A program made the position numbers and the translations under genes. Below the pieces are notes generated by a model, which did no database searches, was not told the origin of the DNA, and worked only from the letters and a program-made list of their open reading frames with translations. A DNA stretch of 10,747 nt from Streptococcus parasanguinis (lineage in GTDB: Bacteria > Bacillota > Bacilli > Lactobacillales > Streptococcaceae), in assembly GCA_018377375.1 (NCBI GenBank), contig JAGZZN010000058.1:1-10747 (forward strand), written 5' to 3'. Position 1 is the stretch's first letter. Every line of letters starts with the position of its first letter. Positions 4,422-10,747 of the stretch are shown here, in pieces.

Positions 4422-6086
4422 GTGGCTAATATTACTACAAGTTTATTTCAAGAAATGGTTCAAGCGGGGGCTACGCGCTTAAATAAACAAGCGGAATATG
4501 TAAACTCTTTGAACGTCTTTCCTGTACCAGACGGGGACACAGGAACCAATATGGGAATGACCATCGAAAATGGGGCCAAAGAAGTATCGGACCGTTCTGC
4601 TTCAACTGTTGGTGAAGCAGCAGGGATCTTCGCTAAAGGACTCTTGATGGGCGCGCGTGGGAACTCAGGAGTCATCACTTCTCAATTGTTCCGTGGATTT
4701 TCTCAAAGTGTCAAAGACAAAGAAGAATTGGATGGAGCAGCACTTGCAGCAGCCTTCCAGTCTGGTGTAGAAGTCGCTTATAAAGCCGTTATGAAGCCGG
4801 TTGAAGGTACCATTTTGACGGTTTCTCGTGGGGCAGCCATCGGTGCCAAGAAAAAAGCAGAATCTACCAATGATGCGGTAGAAGTCATGCGTGCAGCTCT
4901 TGAAGGTGCTAAAACAGCTCTTGCTAAGACTCCAGATATGTTGCCGGTCTTGAAAGAAGTTGGTGTGGTAGACTCTGGTGGTCAAGGTTTGGTCTTCATC
5001 TATGAAGGATTCTTGTCAGCCTTGACAGGAGAATTTATCGCTTCTGAAGAGTTCCAAGCAACACCTGCAACCATGTCAGAAATGATCAATGCAGAACACC
5101 ACAAGTCAGTCGCAGGCCATGTCGCAACTGAAGACATCAAGTTTGGTTACTGTACAGAAATCATGGTCGCTTTGAAACAAGGTCCAACCTATGTCAAAGA
5201 CTTCGATTACGATGAATTCCGTAACTATTTGAACAACCTTGGGGATTCCCTATTGGTGGTGAATGACGATGAGATTGTCAAAGTTCACGTCCATACAGAA
5301 GATCCAGGTCTTGTCATGCAAGAAGGTCTTAAATACGGAAGCTTGGTGAAAGTGAAAGTTGACAACATGCGCAACCAACACGAAGCGCAAGTTGAAAAAG
5401 AAGAACGTCAAGCCAAACCAGTTGAAGAAAAAGAATATGCCATCATCGCAGTCGTTGCGGGTGATGGATTGGCTGATATCTTTAAAGCGCAAGGAGTTGA
5501 TTACATCATCTCTGGTGGTCAAACCATGAACCCATCAACAGAAGACTTTGTCAAAGCGGTTGAAGAGTTGAATGCGCGCAACATCATTATCTTGCCAAAC
5601 AACAAAAATATCTTGATGGCGGCTCAATCTGCAGCAGAAGTGATTGATCAACCTGCAGCAGTTGTTGAGACCAAGACTATCCCTCAAGGATTGACTAGTC
5701 TTCTTGCCTTTGATGAAAGCAAGTCGATCGAAGAAAACTACGAACGCATGAGCGCTTCATTGGGCGATGTTGTGTCTGGTAGTGTGACGACAGCCGTTCG
5801 CGATACCACTATTGATGGGCTTGAAATCCATGAAAATGATAATCTTGGAATGGTCGATGGTAAAATCGTTGTATCAAACCCAGATATGATGGAAGCCTTG
5901 GAAGAAACATTCGCTCATATGTTGGATGAAGACAGTGAAATTGTGACCATCTATGTCGGTGAAGACGGCAGTGAGGAGTTGGCAAATGAATTGGCCCAAG
6001 CTCTTGCTGAGAAGTATGAGGATGTAGAAGTGGAAATCCACCAAGGTGGCCAACCAGTCTACCCATACTTGTTTAGTGTAGAATAA
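4422..6086 (+). CDS. fakA: Fatty acid kinase catalytic subunit FakA (DAK2 domain, YloV)
   Basis: This is a 554-residue protein of normal FakA length. Residues about 1-205 are a DhaL/DAK2 kinase domain with the nucleotide/Mg motif PVPDGDTGTNM (35-44; acidic D37 and D39) and the loops GARGNSG (77-83) and DSGGQG (184-189). The middle domain carries C244 in GYCTE and H289/H291 in VHVHTEDPG, corresponding to the zinc ligands described in staphylococcal FakA. Residues about 335-554 are the DegV-like domain with SGGQTMNPS (364-372). FakA phosphorylates fatty acids presented by FakB proteins, feeding exogenous fatty acids into phospholipid synthesis through PlsX/PlsY. No fakB is in this window. The start is GTG at 4422, with GGGAG at 4410-4414 placed seven bases before it; no better ATG lies nearby. 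Confidence 0.95.
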   Translation: MANITTSLFQEMVQAGATRLNKQAEYVNSLNVFPVPDGDTGTNMGMTIENGAKEVSDRSASTVGEAAGIFAKGLLMGARGNSGVITSQLFRGFSQSVKDKEELDGAALAAAFQSGVEVAYKAVMKPVEGTILTVSRGAAIGAKKKAESTNDAVEVMRAALEGAKTALAKTPDMLPVLKEVGVVDSGGQGLVFIYEGFLSALTGEFIASEEFQATPATMSEMINAEHHKSVAGHVATEDIKFGYCTEIMVALKQGPTYVKDFDYDEFRNYLNNLGDSLLVVNDDEIVKVHVHTEDPGLVMQEGLKYGSLVKVKVDNMRNQHEAQVEKEERQAKPVEEKEYAIIAVVAGDGLADIFKAQGVDYIISGGQTMNPSTEDFVKAVEELNARNIIILPNNKNILMAAQSAAEVIDQPAAVVETKTIPQGLTSLLAFDESKSIEENYERMSASLGDVVSGSVTTAVRDTTIDGLEIHENDNLGMVDGKIVVSNPDMMEALEETFAHMLDEDSEIVTIYVGEDGSEELANELAQALAEKYEDVEVEIHQGGQPVYPYLFSVE

Positions 6087-6094
6087 TTGAACAG

Positions 6095-6119
6095 AAGGTT
6101 CCTTTCGGAACCTTTTTTT
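6095..6119 (+). terminator. Terminator of the yloU-fakA operon
   Basis: AAGGTTCC (6095-6102) and GGAACCTT (6107-6114) form a perfect 8-bp stem around TTTC, with seven Ts at 6113-6119. It starts nine bases after the fakA stop. Confidence 0.92.
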
Positions 6120-6310
6120 GTATATAGAAAAACGAGGAGATTCCCTATGAAAGCAGCGTGATTCAAAGGGATTGAGACTGAAGTGAACCCTCCACTGAGG
6201 CTTTATTCGTGAGAAAAAGGGGTTTCTGCAAAAAGTCTCATATTCATCAGATTTTTATTCAAATTGAAGAGCTTGAAAAGAGGGGGAAATGGTTTGAGCA
6301 GTGGAGTTTT
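6120..6310. other. AT-rich intergenic stretch with no recognised gene
   Basis: Only very short frames occur here, including an ATG at 6147 with a good ribosome binding site (GAGGAGA) that stops after four codons. A GAGACT (6173-6178) has its complement AGTCTC at 6234-6239, but nothing coherent folds between them. I see no tRNA, repeat copy, or pseudogene that I can identify. Confidence 0.5.
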
Positions 6311-6339
6311 TAGACAAGAAAGATGCGATATGTTATACT
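6311..6339 (+). promoter_or_regulatory. Promoter of the lipoprotein gene
   Basis: TAGACA (6311-6316) and TATACT (6334-6339) are separated by 17 bp. The predicted start is near 6346, shortly before the AAAGGAGAG ribosome binding site at 6354-6362. Confidence 0.75.
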
Positions 6340-6370
6340 GGTATCAGTATGTGAAAGGAGAGTTATAAAA

Positions 6371-6925
6371 ATGAAGAAATTTTTTGTAACCCTTGGGCTA
6401 GCCATTTTGGTATTGACTGGTTGTTCGCAATCCCAAACAAAGAAAACTACAACCGCTAGCTCATCTAGCAGTTCCTCTGTTAAAAAAGAAGTAAAAAATG
6501 AAGAAAAAACCACAACCTTAGTAGGAGATATCAATGGAACAAAACACCGGGATATCATCAAATCTAAGGGAGATAAGGTTGAAAACCTTCGTATCGAAGT
6601 GACAGCTGATCTGCCCCAACAACTTGGGACCATCGCAGCAGAAAAGTCACCTGAAGAGCTCACAGCAGCCATTCAAGCTTTGCTGGAGCAAAATGAAGAC
6701 TATAAGAAGCTAAAAACCGTTCCCGGTTTTAGTTTGGAATACACAGTCACCCCAGAGAAAAAATTGCTCTCAACCAGTGTGATTGACATCAACCAAATTG
6801 ATGCCAAGTCTCTAGAAGAAATTTCTTACTTCAAAGATGCTGGTCTCAATGATTTGAAAAACATGAAGGCAGATGCCTTGGTCAAGGCCTTGAAACTGCA
6901 TGGCATGAAAGAAGAAGGCCAGTAA
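6371..6925 (+). CDS. Putative lipoprotein, DUF1307/YehR-like
   Basis: This is a 184-residue protein with a lipoprotein signal: MKKFF, a hydrophobic core, and a lipobox LTGC with Cys18 as the predicted lipidated residue. A Thr/Ser/Lys-rich linker follows (residues 19-50), with a run of seven Ser. The remainder (about 52-184) is a mixed alpha/beta domain. Its pattern, a K-GDKV strand, a Lys-rich amphipathic helix, a PGFSLEYTV strand and a V-I-D-I-N-x-x-D segment, resembles the DUF1307/YehR lipoproteins, whose function is unknown. That assignment is from memory of the pattern and is moderate. A longer in-frame start at 6323 would begin upstream of the -10 box, so 6371 is chosen. It is monocistronic, with its own promoter and terminator. 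Confidence 0.8.
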   Translation: MKKFFVTLGLAILVLTGCSQSQTKKTTTASSSSSSSVKKEVKNEEKTTTLVGDINGTKHRDIIKSKGDKVENLRIEVTADLPQQLGTIAAEKSPEELTAAIQALLEQNEDYKKLKTVPGFSLEYTVTPEKKLLSTSVIDINQIDAKSLEEISYFKDAGLNDLKNMKADALVKALKLHGMKEEGQ

Positions 6926-6938
6926 GAAGAATAGAAAA

Positions 6939-6966
6939 AGTCGAGTGAAGTCACTCGGCTTTTTTT
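6939..6966 (+). terminator. Terminator of the lipoprotein gene
   Basis: AGTCGAGTGA (6939-6948) pairs with TCACTCGGCT (6951-6960) over ten base pairs including one G-T, followed by TTTTTTT to 6966. The loop is only two bases, so the real apex will be slightly more open. Confidence 0.9.
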
Positions 6967-7001
6967 AGTGACTTTTGTCATGTGAGCGAGTGACAAAATC
7001 A
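6967..7001 (+). promoter_or_regulatory. Candidate response-regulator operator (repeated TGAC dyads)
   Basis: TGACTTTTGTCA (6969-6980) is itself a TGAC/GTCA dyad. Beginning 22 bp later, TGACAAAATCA (6991-7001) is almost its inverted complement. AGTGAC also recurs directly at 6967 and 6989. The cluster lies just upstream of a -10 that has only a weak -35, as expected for an activator site. The only transcription factor in the downstream operon is the LuxR-type regulator at 10047. Confidence 0.45.
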
Positions 7002-7003
7002 TC

Positions 7004-7032
7004 TAGTTGCCTCTTCTTCCTTTTCATATAAT
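7004..7032 (+). promoter_or_regulatory. Promoter of the ABC transporter/two-component operon
   Basis: A consensus -10 TATAAT at 7027-7032 has no good -35: TAGTTG (7004-7009) lies at 17 bp and TTGCCT (7007-7012) at 14 bp. This suggests activator dependence, with the TGAC dyads directly upstream. Confidence 0.6.
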
Positions 7033-7060
7033 AAAGTCAGAAAGTAAGAGGTAAGGAAAA

Positions 7061-7252
7061 ATGAAACAATGGTTCTATAAAGTGTTTACGTTAACAGTGG
7101 TGGGGATGGTCGTCTATTTGATCTTTTCAAAGGATGATAGTCTCTATTACCATTTCCCTTGGGAATTATTTGCTGGGCTTGGCATCATGAGCTGGGCGGT
7201 TCAAGAAGGATTGAAAATGGTCAAGGCGGTAAAAAAGGAAATGGAGCAATGA
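7061..7252 (+). CDS. Small two-helix membrane protein, first gene of the operon
   Basis: This is a 63-residue protein with two likely membrane helices (about residues 5-22 and 34-52), an acidic/aromatic link between them (SKDDSLYYHFPWE), and a strongly charged C-terminus (KAVKKEMEQ). I do not recognise a family. AAGGA at 7053-7057 lies a few bases before the ATG. It leads an operon with an ABC exporter and a histidine kinase/response regulator pair, which makes a role in sensing, transporter assembly or immunity plausible, but none is shown. Its stop overlaps the ATG of a further tiny frame at 7249 (ATGA). Size, composition and ribosome binding site make it a credible gene. Confidence 0.7.
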   Translation: MKQWFYKVFTLTVVGMVVYLIFSKDDSLYYHFPWELFAGLGIMSWAVQEGLKMVKAVKKEMEQ

Positions 7253-7338
7253 AAAAAACGGGAGCGACCTTGGTCGTCTTTGTCATCATTCCAGCTAGCC
7301 AAGCCTGCTTGAAAGGAGAGTATCATGAGCATCATTAG
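7249..7338 (+). CDS. Possible 29-residue hydrophobic peptide ORF
   Basis: This frame starts at an ATG overlapping the previous stop (ATGA, 7249-7252). AAGGA at 7235-7239 and GGAG at 7243-7246 lie upstream. It stops at TAG 7336-7338, inside the start of the ABC ATPase gene. The product begins MKKTGATLVVFVIIPASQAC and ends LKGEYHEHH: a short basic N-terminus, a hydrophobic core, then a Cys preceded by ASQA, much like a secretion signal with a lax lipobox. It fills the 72-bp gap between two operon genes and overlaps the ATPase start by 14 bases. It could be a small secreted or lipidated peptide, a coupling ORF for the ATPase, or chance. There is no homology evidence. Confidence 0.35.
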   Translation: MKKTGATLVVFVIIPASQACLKGEYHEHH

Positions 7339-8242
7339 AGTAGAGAACTTGAAAAAAAGTATCAAAGGAAAAGTCATTTTAGAAGATCTTTCTTTTGCGG
7401 TTGAACGGGGGGATTGTCTGGCCTTGATCGGGCCAAACGGAGCTGGGAAAACAACCTTGATGAACTGTCTTCTGGGAGATATGAAAGCGACGTCTGGGAT
7501 CATTGAAGTAGAGGGGAAGGCTCCTGGTCATCCTCAGTTAAAGGCTAGTGTGTCCTATCTCCCTCAAGAGAATGCCATTGTGCAAAAGCTAACCGTGCAG
7601 GAACTGATCAACTTCTTTCGCTCTATTTATCCCAACCCCTTAACAGGAGAAGAAATTGATGATCTATTGCGATTCAGTCTGGAACAAAAAAAGCAATTGG
7701 CCAGTAAGTTATCTGGTGGGCAAAAGCGTCTCCTATCCTTTGTGTTGACCTTGATTGGTCGTCCGAGTCTTTTGTTTTTGGACGAGCCAACTGCTGGAAT
7801 GGATACATCCACTCGCCAACGCTTTTGGGAGATCGTTGGGCATTTAAAGGAAGAAGGTGTGACCATTGTCTATTCTTCGCATTACATCGAGGAAGTAGAG
7901 CACACAGCTGATCGAATTTTGGTCTTGCACCAGGGTCATTTGCTTCGGGATACGACACCTCTCGCTATGAGAAGCGAAGAGGTAGAAAAACATTTCACCT
8001 TGCCTTTGCGCTACCAAGCTCTAGTAGCAGAGATGGAAGGTATTGGTGAAGTGGTCATTAAACCCGATGCCCTTCAGGTTGTGACACGGGATGCTAATCG
8101 TTTGTGGAGGCGATTGCAAGAAGAAGGATGTTCGATCCAAGAAATCGAAGTAACCAATCGAAGTTTATTGGATTCTATTTTTGAAAATACAAAGGAAGTA
8201 GGTAGAGAAGATGAAACGCATGAAAGCTCTCGGCGTGGTTGA
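7325..8242 (+). CDS. ABC transporter ATP-binding protein
   Basis: This is a 305-residue ABC ATPase with all nucleotide-binding motifs: Walker A GPNGAGKTT (36-44), Q-loop Q81 in YLPQE, signature LSGGQ (129-133), Walker B LLFLDE (149-154) with the following PTAGMD, and switch His186 in YSSH. The extra 90 residues after the core domain are typical of ABC-2 (drug/peptide/lantibiotic-type) exporter ATPases. GAAAGGAGAG at 7311-7320 precedes the ATG. It should energise the permease encoded next, whose start at 8211 lies 32 bases inside this gene, so the two are co-translated. With the kinase and regulator downstream it resembles the ABC module of pneumococcal TCS11. Substrate unknown. Confidence 0.93.
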   Translation: MSIIRVENLKKSIKGKVILEDLSFAVERGDCLALIGPNGAGKTTLMNCLLGDMKATSGIIEVEGKAPGHPQLKASVSYLPQENAIVQKLTVQELINFFRSIYPNPLTGEEIDDLLRFSLEQKKQLASKLSGGQKRLLSFVLTLIGRPSLLFLDEPTAGMDTSTRQRFWEIVGHLKEEGVTIVYSSHYIEEVEHTADRILVLHQGHLLRDTTPLAMRSEEVEKHFTLPLRYQALVAEMEGIGEVVIKPDALQVVTRDANRLWRRLQEEGCSIQEIEVTNRSLLDSIFENTKEVGREDETHESSRRG

Positions 8243-8951
8243 GTGGCATTTGACCAGTCGCCAAGCTATTTATTACTTGTTATCAATTGGGATGCCCACG
8301 GCCTTTTATCTCTTCTTTTCAGGGATGTACCAGGACACGCCAGGGGCACCCGCTCACTTTATGAGGGATTATCTCCTTTCTATGACGGCATTTTCTATGA
8401 TGTCTACGGCTATCTTTTCTTTTCCAACCGTTCTTGAAACCGATCGACTCAATAATTGGCAAAAAGTCTTGCGCCATACCCCCGTATCTATGGTAGAATA
8501 TTATCTAATAAAGGTTGTGGGTCTCTTTGTCGATTTTCTCCTATCGATTGTAGTTGTCTTTACCGTGGGCCATGTGGTGCGGCATGTGAATATGCCCCTG
8601 CAGGATTGGATCTTAGGAGCCTTCCTTCTCATCCTAGGAAGTCTAGCTTTTGTGGCTCTCGGTCTGGTTTTGACCCTGCTTCCTTCCAGTCAATTGATGT
8701 CTGTTGTGGGCAATCTCCTTTACATGGGGCTGGCTGTCATGGGTGGTCTTTGGATGCCCATTAGCCTCTTTCCAGAATGGATGCAAGCCATCGGCAAATG
8801 CTTACCAACCTATCAATTGATGGAACTGATCAAGACCTTTTTAAACAAGGGGCAGGTCAATGTCTTTGCGAGTGTCTATTTAACTTTGTTTACCCTGGTC
8901 TTGTTTGCCCTTGTTATCGTCTATCGTCGTCATTCTGAGGTTCGTTCATGA
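8211..8951 (+). CDS. ABC-2 type transporter permease
   Basis: This is a 246-residue protein with about six membrane segments: near residues 18-35, 50-72, 98-122, 133-156, 165-185 and 219-238. The LYMGLAVMGGLWMPISLFPEWMQAIGKCLPTYQ region (about 169-203) is the usual ABC2_membrane signature: a glycine-rich helix, then a P-x-x-x-(F/L)P-x-x-(M/L) amphipathic segment and a P-T/S-x-Y/H. It is partner to the ATPase at 7325. The start overlaps the ATPase by 32 bases; an in-frame ATG at 8220 is an alternative. The stop overlaps the kinase ATG (8948-8951), so the operon is tightly packed. Other long frames across this region are shadows of this gene. Confidence 0.92.
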   Translation: MKRMKALGVVEWHLTSRQAIYYLLSIGMPTAFYLFFSGMYQDTPGAPAHFMRDYLLSMTAFSMMSTAIFSFPTVLETDRLNNWQKVLRHTPVSMVEYYLIKVVGLFVDFLLSIVVVFTVGHVVRHVNMPLQDWILGAFLLILGSLAFVALGLVLTLLPSSQLMSVVGNLLYMGLAVMGGLWMPISLFPEWMQAIGKCLPTYQLMELIKTFLNKGQVNVFASVYLTLFTLVLFALVIVYRRHSEVRS

Positions 8952-10045
8952 TTGAAAAACTCAAACATATTCACCATATGTTTTACGTAGGCCTAATCTT
9001 TATGGTCTTTCCCTTTGCTTCTATTTTCTTAGGGCAGATTCCCTGGTGGCATTTCTTTTTAGCCATCTTCTTTATGATGAGCTATCTAGGAATCCTCATT
9101 GTTGAAAATAGGACACTGACCTGGATTTTTTGGATTTATCTATTGGCTTACATAGGTGGAAATACCTTATATGTTGGGACAGGCTTTTGTTGGTTTTACT
9201 ATTATCTAAGCAATATTTTAGTTTATCGTTTTAGAGTCCACAATTTTCGTTCTCCCTTTCTTTGGACGGCCTTTTTATCACAACTGATCCTTTTGGGAGC
9301 CTTGTTATTTAATAGGGAGATGAGAGAAAATGATTGGCTTTTTGTCCTGATCGTCTCTTTGTTTATCGCGATCATGACCTTTAGTATGGTCCGGATGGAG
9401 ATGATGGAAGAGTTGAAAGCTGACCATGCCAAGCAAAATGCCCAGATCAATCTCTTACTGGCAGAAAACGAGCGCCATCGGATTGGCCGTGATCTGCATG
9501 ACAGTCTAGGACACACCTTTGCCATGCTCAGTGTCAAGGCGGACCTAGCTGATCAATTCTTGGCATTGGGTCAGGTTGAGAAGGCCCAGGAACAGGTGCA
9601 AGAGATTCAAGCCATCAGTCAGGAGTCCATGCACCAAGTCCGAGAGATTGTCGAGAACCTGAAGCAGCGAACCCTGGCAAGAGAGCTAGAAACCGTCAAG
9701 CAAATGCTGGAAGTGGCGCAAATCAAAGTGGAGATTCAAAACGAGCTTGATACTGCTAGCATCTCGCCGATTCTAGAATCTGCTCTGGCCATGGTATCTC
9801 TGGAATTAGCTACCAATATGATCAAACACGCTAAAGCGACGCAGGCCCTTCTCTCTTATCGCTCCACCGAAACAGGTGTAGAAATGGTCGCAGAAGATAA
9901 TGGCATCGGCTTTGACAAGGTCTCTGACAAAGACCTGCACTCGATTCGCGAACGGATTGCCTTGTTGGGAGGAGAGCTGGAGATCAGTCATCAACACAAG
10001 CCGACCCGGATAGAAATACGGATCCCCTATCAAGAAAGGAAATAA
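8948..10045 (+). CDS. Sensor histidine kinase (HisKA_3 / LiaS-DesK class)
   Basis: This is a 365-residue kinase. The first ~148 residues contain about five membrane helices with almost no extracellular loop, so it senses within or at the membrane or through the ABC partner. A coiled linker (149-176) leads to the HisKA_3 dimerisation box ERHRIGRDLHDSLGHT, with His184 as phospho-acceptor. The ATPase domain shows the N box ELATNMIKHAKAT (286-298) and the G1 box DNGIGF (317-322), with a GGELEI-type G2 region (341-346). All catalytic motifs appear intact. The ATG overlaps the permease stop (ATGA), with GAGG at 8937-8940. Architecture and neighbours match the pneumococcal HK11 group and, more loosely, Bacillus DesK; that orthology is inferred. 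Confidence 0.93.
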   Translation: MIEKLKHIHHMFYVGLIFMVFPFASIFLGQIPWWHFFLAIFFMMSYLGILIVENRTLTWIFWIYLLAYIGGNTLYVGTGFCWFYYYLSNILVYRFRVHNFRSPFLWTAFLSQLILLGALLFNREMRENDWLFVLIVSLFIAIMTFSMVRMEMMEELKADHAKQNAQINLLLAENERHRIGRDLHDSLGHTFAMLSVKADLADQFLALGQVEKAQEQVQEIQAISQESMHQVREIVENLKQRTLARELETVKQMLEVAQIKVEIQNELDTASISPILESALAMVSLELATNMIKHAKATQALLSYRSTETGVEMVAEDNGIGFDKVSDKDLHSIRERIALLGGELEISHQHKPTRIEIRIPYQERK

Positions 10046-10046
10046 G

Positions 10047-10646
10047 ATGCGTTTATTAGTTGCTGAAGACCAAAGTATGTTGCGCGATGCGCTCTGCCAG
10101 CTCTTGCTCCTACAAGAGGATGTGGAAGATGTCTTGCAGGCTGGCGATGGGCAAGAGGCTATTCGCTTACTCGAAACACATCCAGTCGATATTGCGATTT
10201 TAGATATCGAAATGCCCATCAAAACAGGGTTAGAAGTGTTGGAATGGGCTAAAAGTCAACAACCCCAGCTCAAGGTCGTCATCGTTACCACTTTTAAGCG
10301 GCCGGGCTATTTCGAGCGGGCCCTCAAGGCTGGAGTCGATGCCTATGTCTTAAAAGAACGCCGCATTACGGATTTGATGGCGACTCTTCATGCAGTATTA
10401 GCAGGGCAAAAAGAATATTCGCCTGAATTAATGGAAGGGATCTTGACCCATCCCAATCCTCTGAGCCCTCAAGAAAAGGCAGTTTTAAAGGAAGTCGCAA
10501 AAGGGGCTTCTAACCAAGAAATTGCTGATCGCTTATTCCTCTCAAACGGAACCATCCGCAATTATATGTCAGCTATTTTGACCAAGTTGGATGCGGAAAA
10601 TCGGACCGAGGCAGCAAAGATCGCTCAAGAAAAGGGTTGGCTATAA
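10047..10646 (+). CDS. Response regulator, NarL/LuxR (GerE HTH) family
   Basis: This is a 199-residue two-domain regulator. The receiver (1-120) has acidic E7/D8, phospho-acceptor Asp53 in ILDIEMP, T81/T82 and K103 in YVLKE. The GerE-type helix-turn-helix occupies about 138-196: LSPQEKAVLKEVAKGASNQEIADRLFLSNGTIRNYMSAIL carries the usual N-x-E-I-A and S-x-x-T-(V/I)-(K/R)-x-x patterns. Residues and size are normal. It starts one base after the kinase stop, with AAAGGAAA at 10035-10042 as ribosome binding site, and is the last gene of the operon. It probably activates its own operon through the TGAC dyads at 6967-7001. It most resembles pneumococcal RR11 in context. Confidence 0.94.
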   Translation: MRLLVAEDQSMLRDALCQLLLLQEDVEDVLQAGDGQEAIRLLETHPVDIAILDIEMPIKTGLEVLEWAKSQQPQLKVVIVTTFKRPGYFERALKAGVDAYVLKERRITDLMATLHAVLAGQKEYSPELMEGILTHPNPLSPQEKAVLKEVAKGASNQEIADRLFLSNGTIRNYMSAILTKLDAENRTEAAKIAQEKGWL

Positions 10647-10652
10647 GGAAGA

Positions 10653-10747
10653 AAAGAGAGTGGGACAGAAATCGGTAATTCGTTAGAATTCGATTTCGTC
10701 GTCCCACCTCCGCACAGTTGAGTAGGGCTGTAAAAGCTGATGAAATC
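10653..10747 (+). repeat. Intergenic repeat element, copy C (cut by the window end)
   Basis: The 95 visible bases match copy A from 1994 at all but three positions (10677, 10727, 10730). The element begins six bases after the response-regulator stop in the same orientation as copy A. The first hairpin (GTGGGAC/GTCCCAC) is complete here; the second is cut inside its inner loop. Confidence 0.9.

Noticed and set aside
6147..6161. ATG with a good ribosome binding site, stopping after four codons
   Set aside because: The codons that follow do not resume any recognisable protein in any frame, so I could not support a pseudogene or leader peptide.
6323..6370. N-terminal extension of the lipoprotein
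   Set aside because: The extended start lies upstream of the -10 box, and the extension would bury the lipoprotein signal; the ATG at 6371 has a ribosome binding site and a proper signal peptide.
7264..7277. CGACC-TT-GGTCG palindrome as a terminator within the operon
   Set aside because: The stem is short with a two-base loop and no real T tract, and it lies inside the small ORF upstream of co-transcribed genes.
8243..8764. Two consecutive + strand frames inside the ABC permease gene
   Set aside because: They are out-of-frame shadows of a clear membrane-protein gene, and there is no initiation signal.

Overview
The window looks like chromosomal DNA from a low-GC Gram-positive coccus, most likely a viridans-group (mitis/sanguinis-type) Streptococcus. 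The grounds are AT-rich coding with AGGAGG-type ribosome binding sites, the gene order rpmB, then an Asp23/Gls24-family (YloU) gene, then fakA, and an ABC-transporter/two-component operon that resembles pneumococcal TCS11. I cannot assign a species from the sequence alone. All supported genes are on the + strand, and there is no phage, integrase, insertion-sequence transposase or CRISPR array.

Layout. (1) 1-1361: the tail of one ABC-2 permease gene, a second ABC-2 (COG3694-type) permease, and a GNAT acetyltransferase. (2) 1368-1556: a tRNA-Thr(CGU) gene with its own promoter and terminator. (3) 1552-3434: a small regulatory locus. It holds a short membrane protein, a LytTR-domain regulator without a receiver domain, and a LiaF-like membrane protein whose N-terminal half is paralogous to the short one. 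Both promoters in this locus carry a two-part direct repeat with an exact 21-bp period, the geometry expected of LytTR operators. (4) 3464-6119: rpmB (L28), then a separate yloU-fakA operon (Gls24-family protein and fatty acid kinase catalytic subunit). (5) 6311-6966: a single lipoprotein gene with its own promoter and terminator. (6) 6967-10646: a six-ORF operon made of a small membrane protein, a possible 29-residue leader-like peptide, an ABC ATPase, an ABC permease, a HisKA_3-type histidine kinase and a NarL/LuxR-type response regulator. Its promoter is preceded by dyads that could be the operator.

A streptococcal-type intergenic repeat of about 180 bp occurs three times: at 1994-2175, inverted and diverged at 3743-3945, and at 10653 to the window end. 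Each copy starts just after a stop codon and folds into several hairpins. Differences between copies preserve base pairing, so selection appears to act on RNA structure. At least two copies carry rho-independent terminator hairpins.

The best candidate for an undescribed system is the LytTR/LiaF-like locus (1552-3434). A regulator is paired with a membrane protein that may restrain it, like the HdrRM/BrsRM type in S. mutans, and a second LiaF-TM-only paralogue appears to be under the same operator type. It may be an envelope-stress circuit, but this is inferred from domains and operator geometry only.
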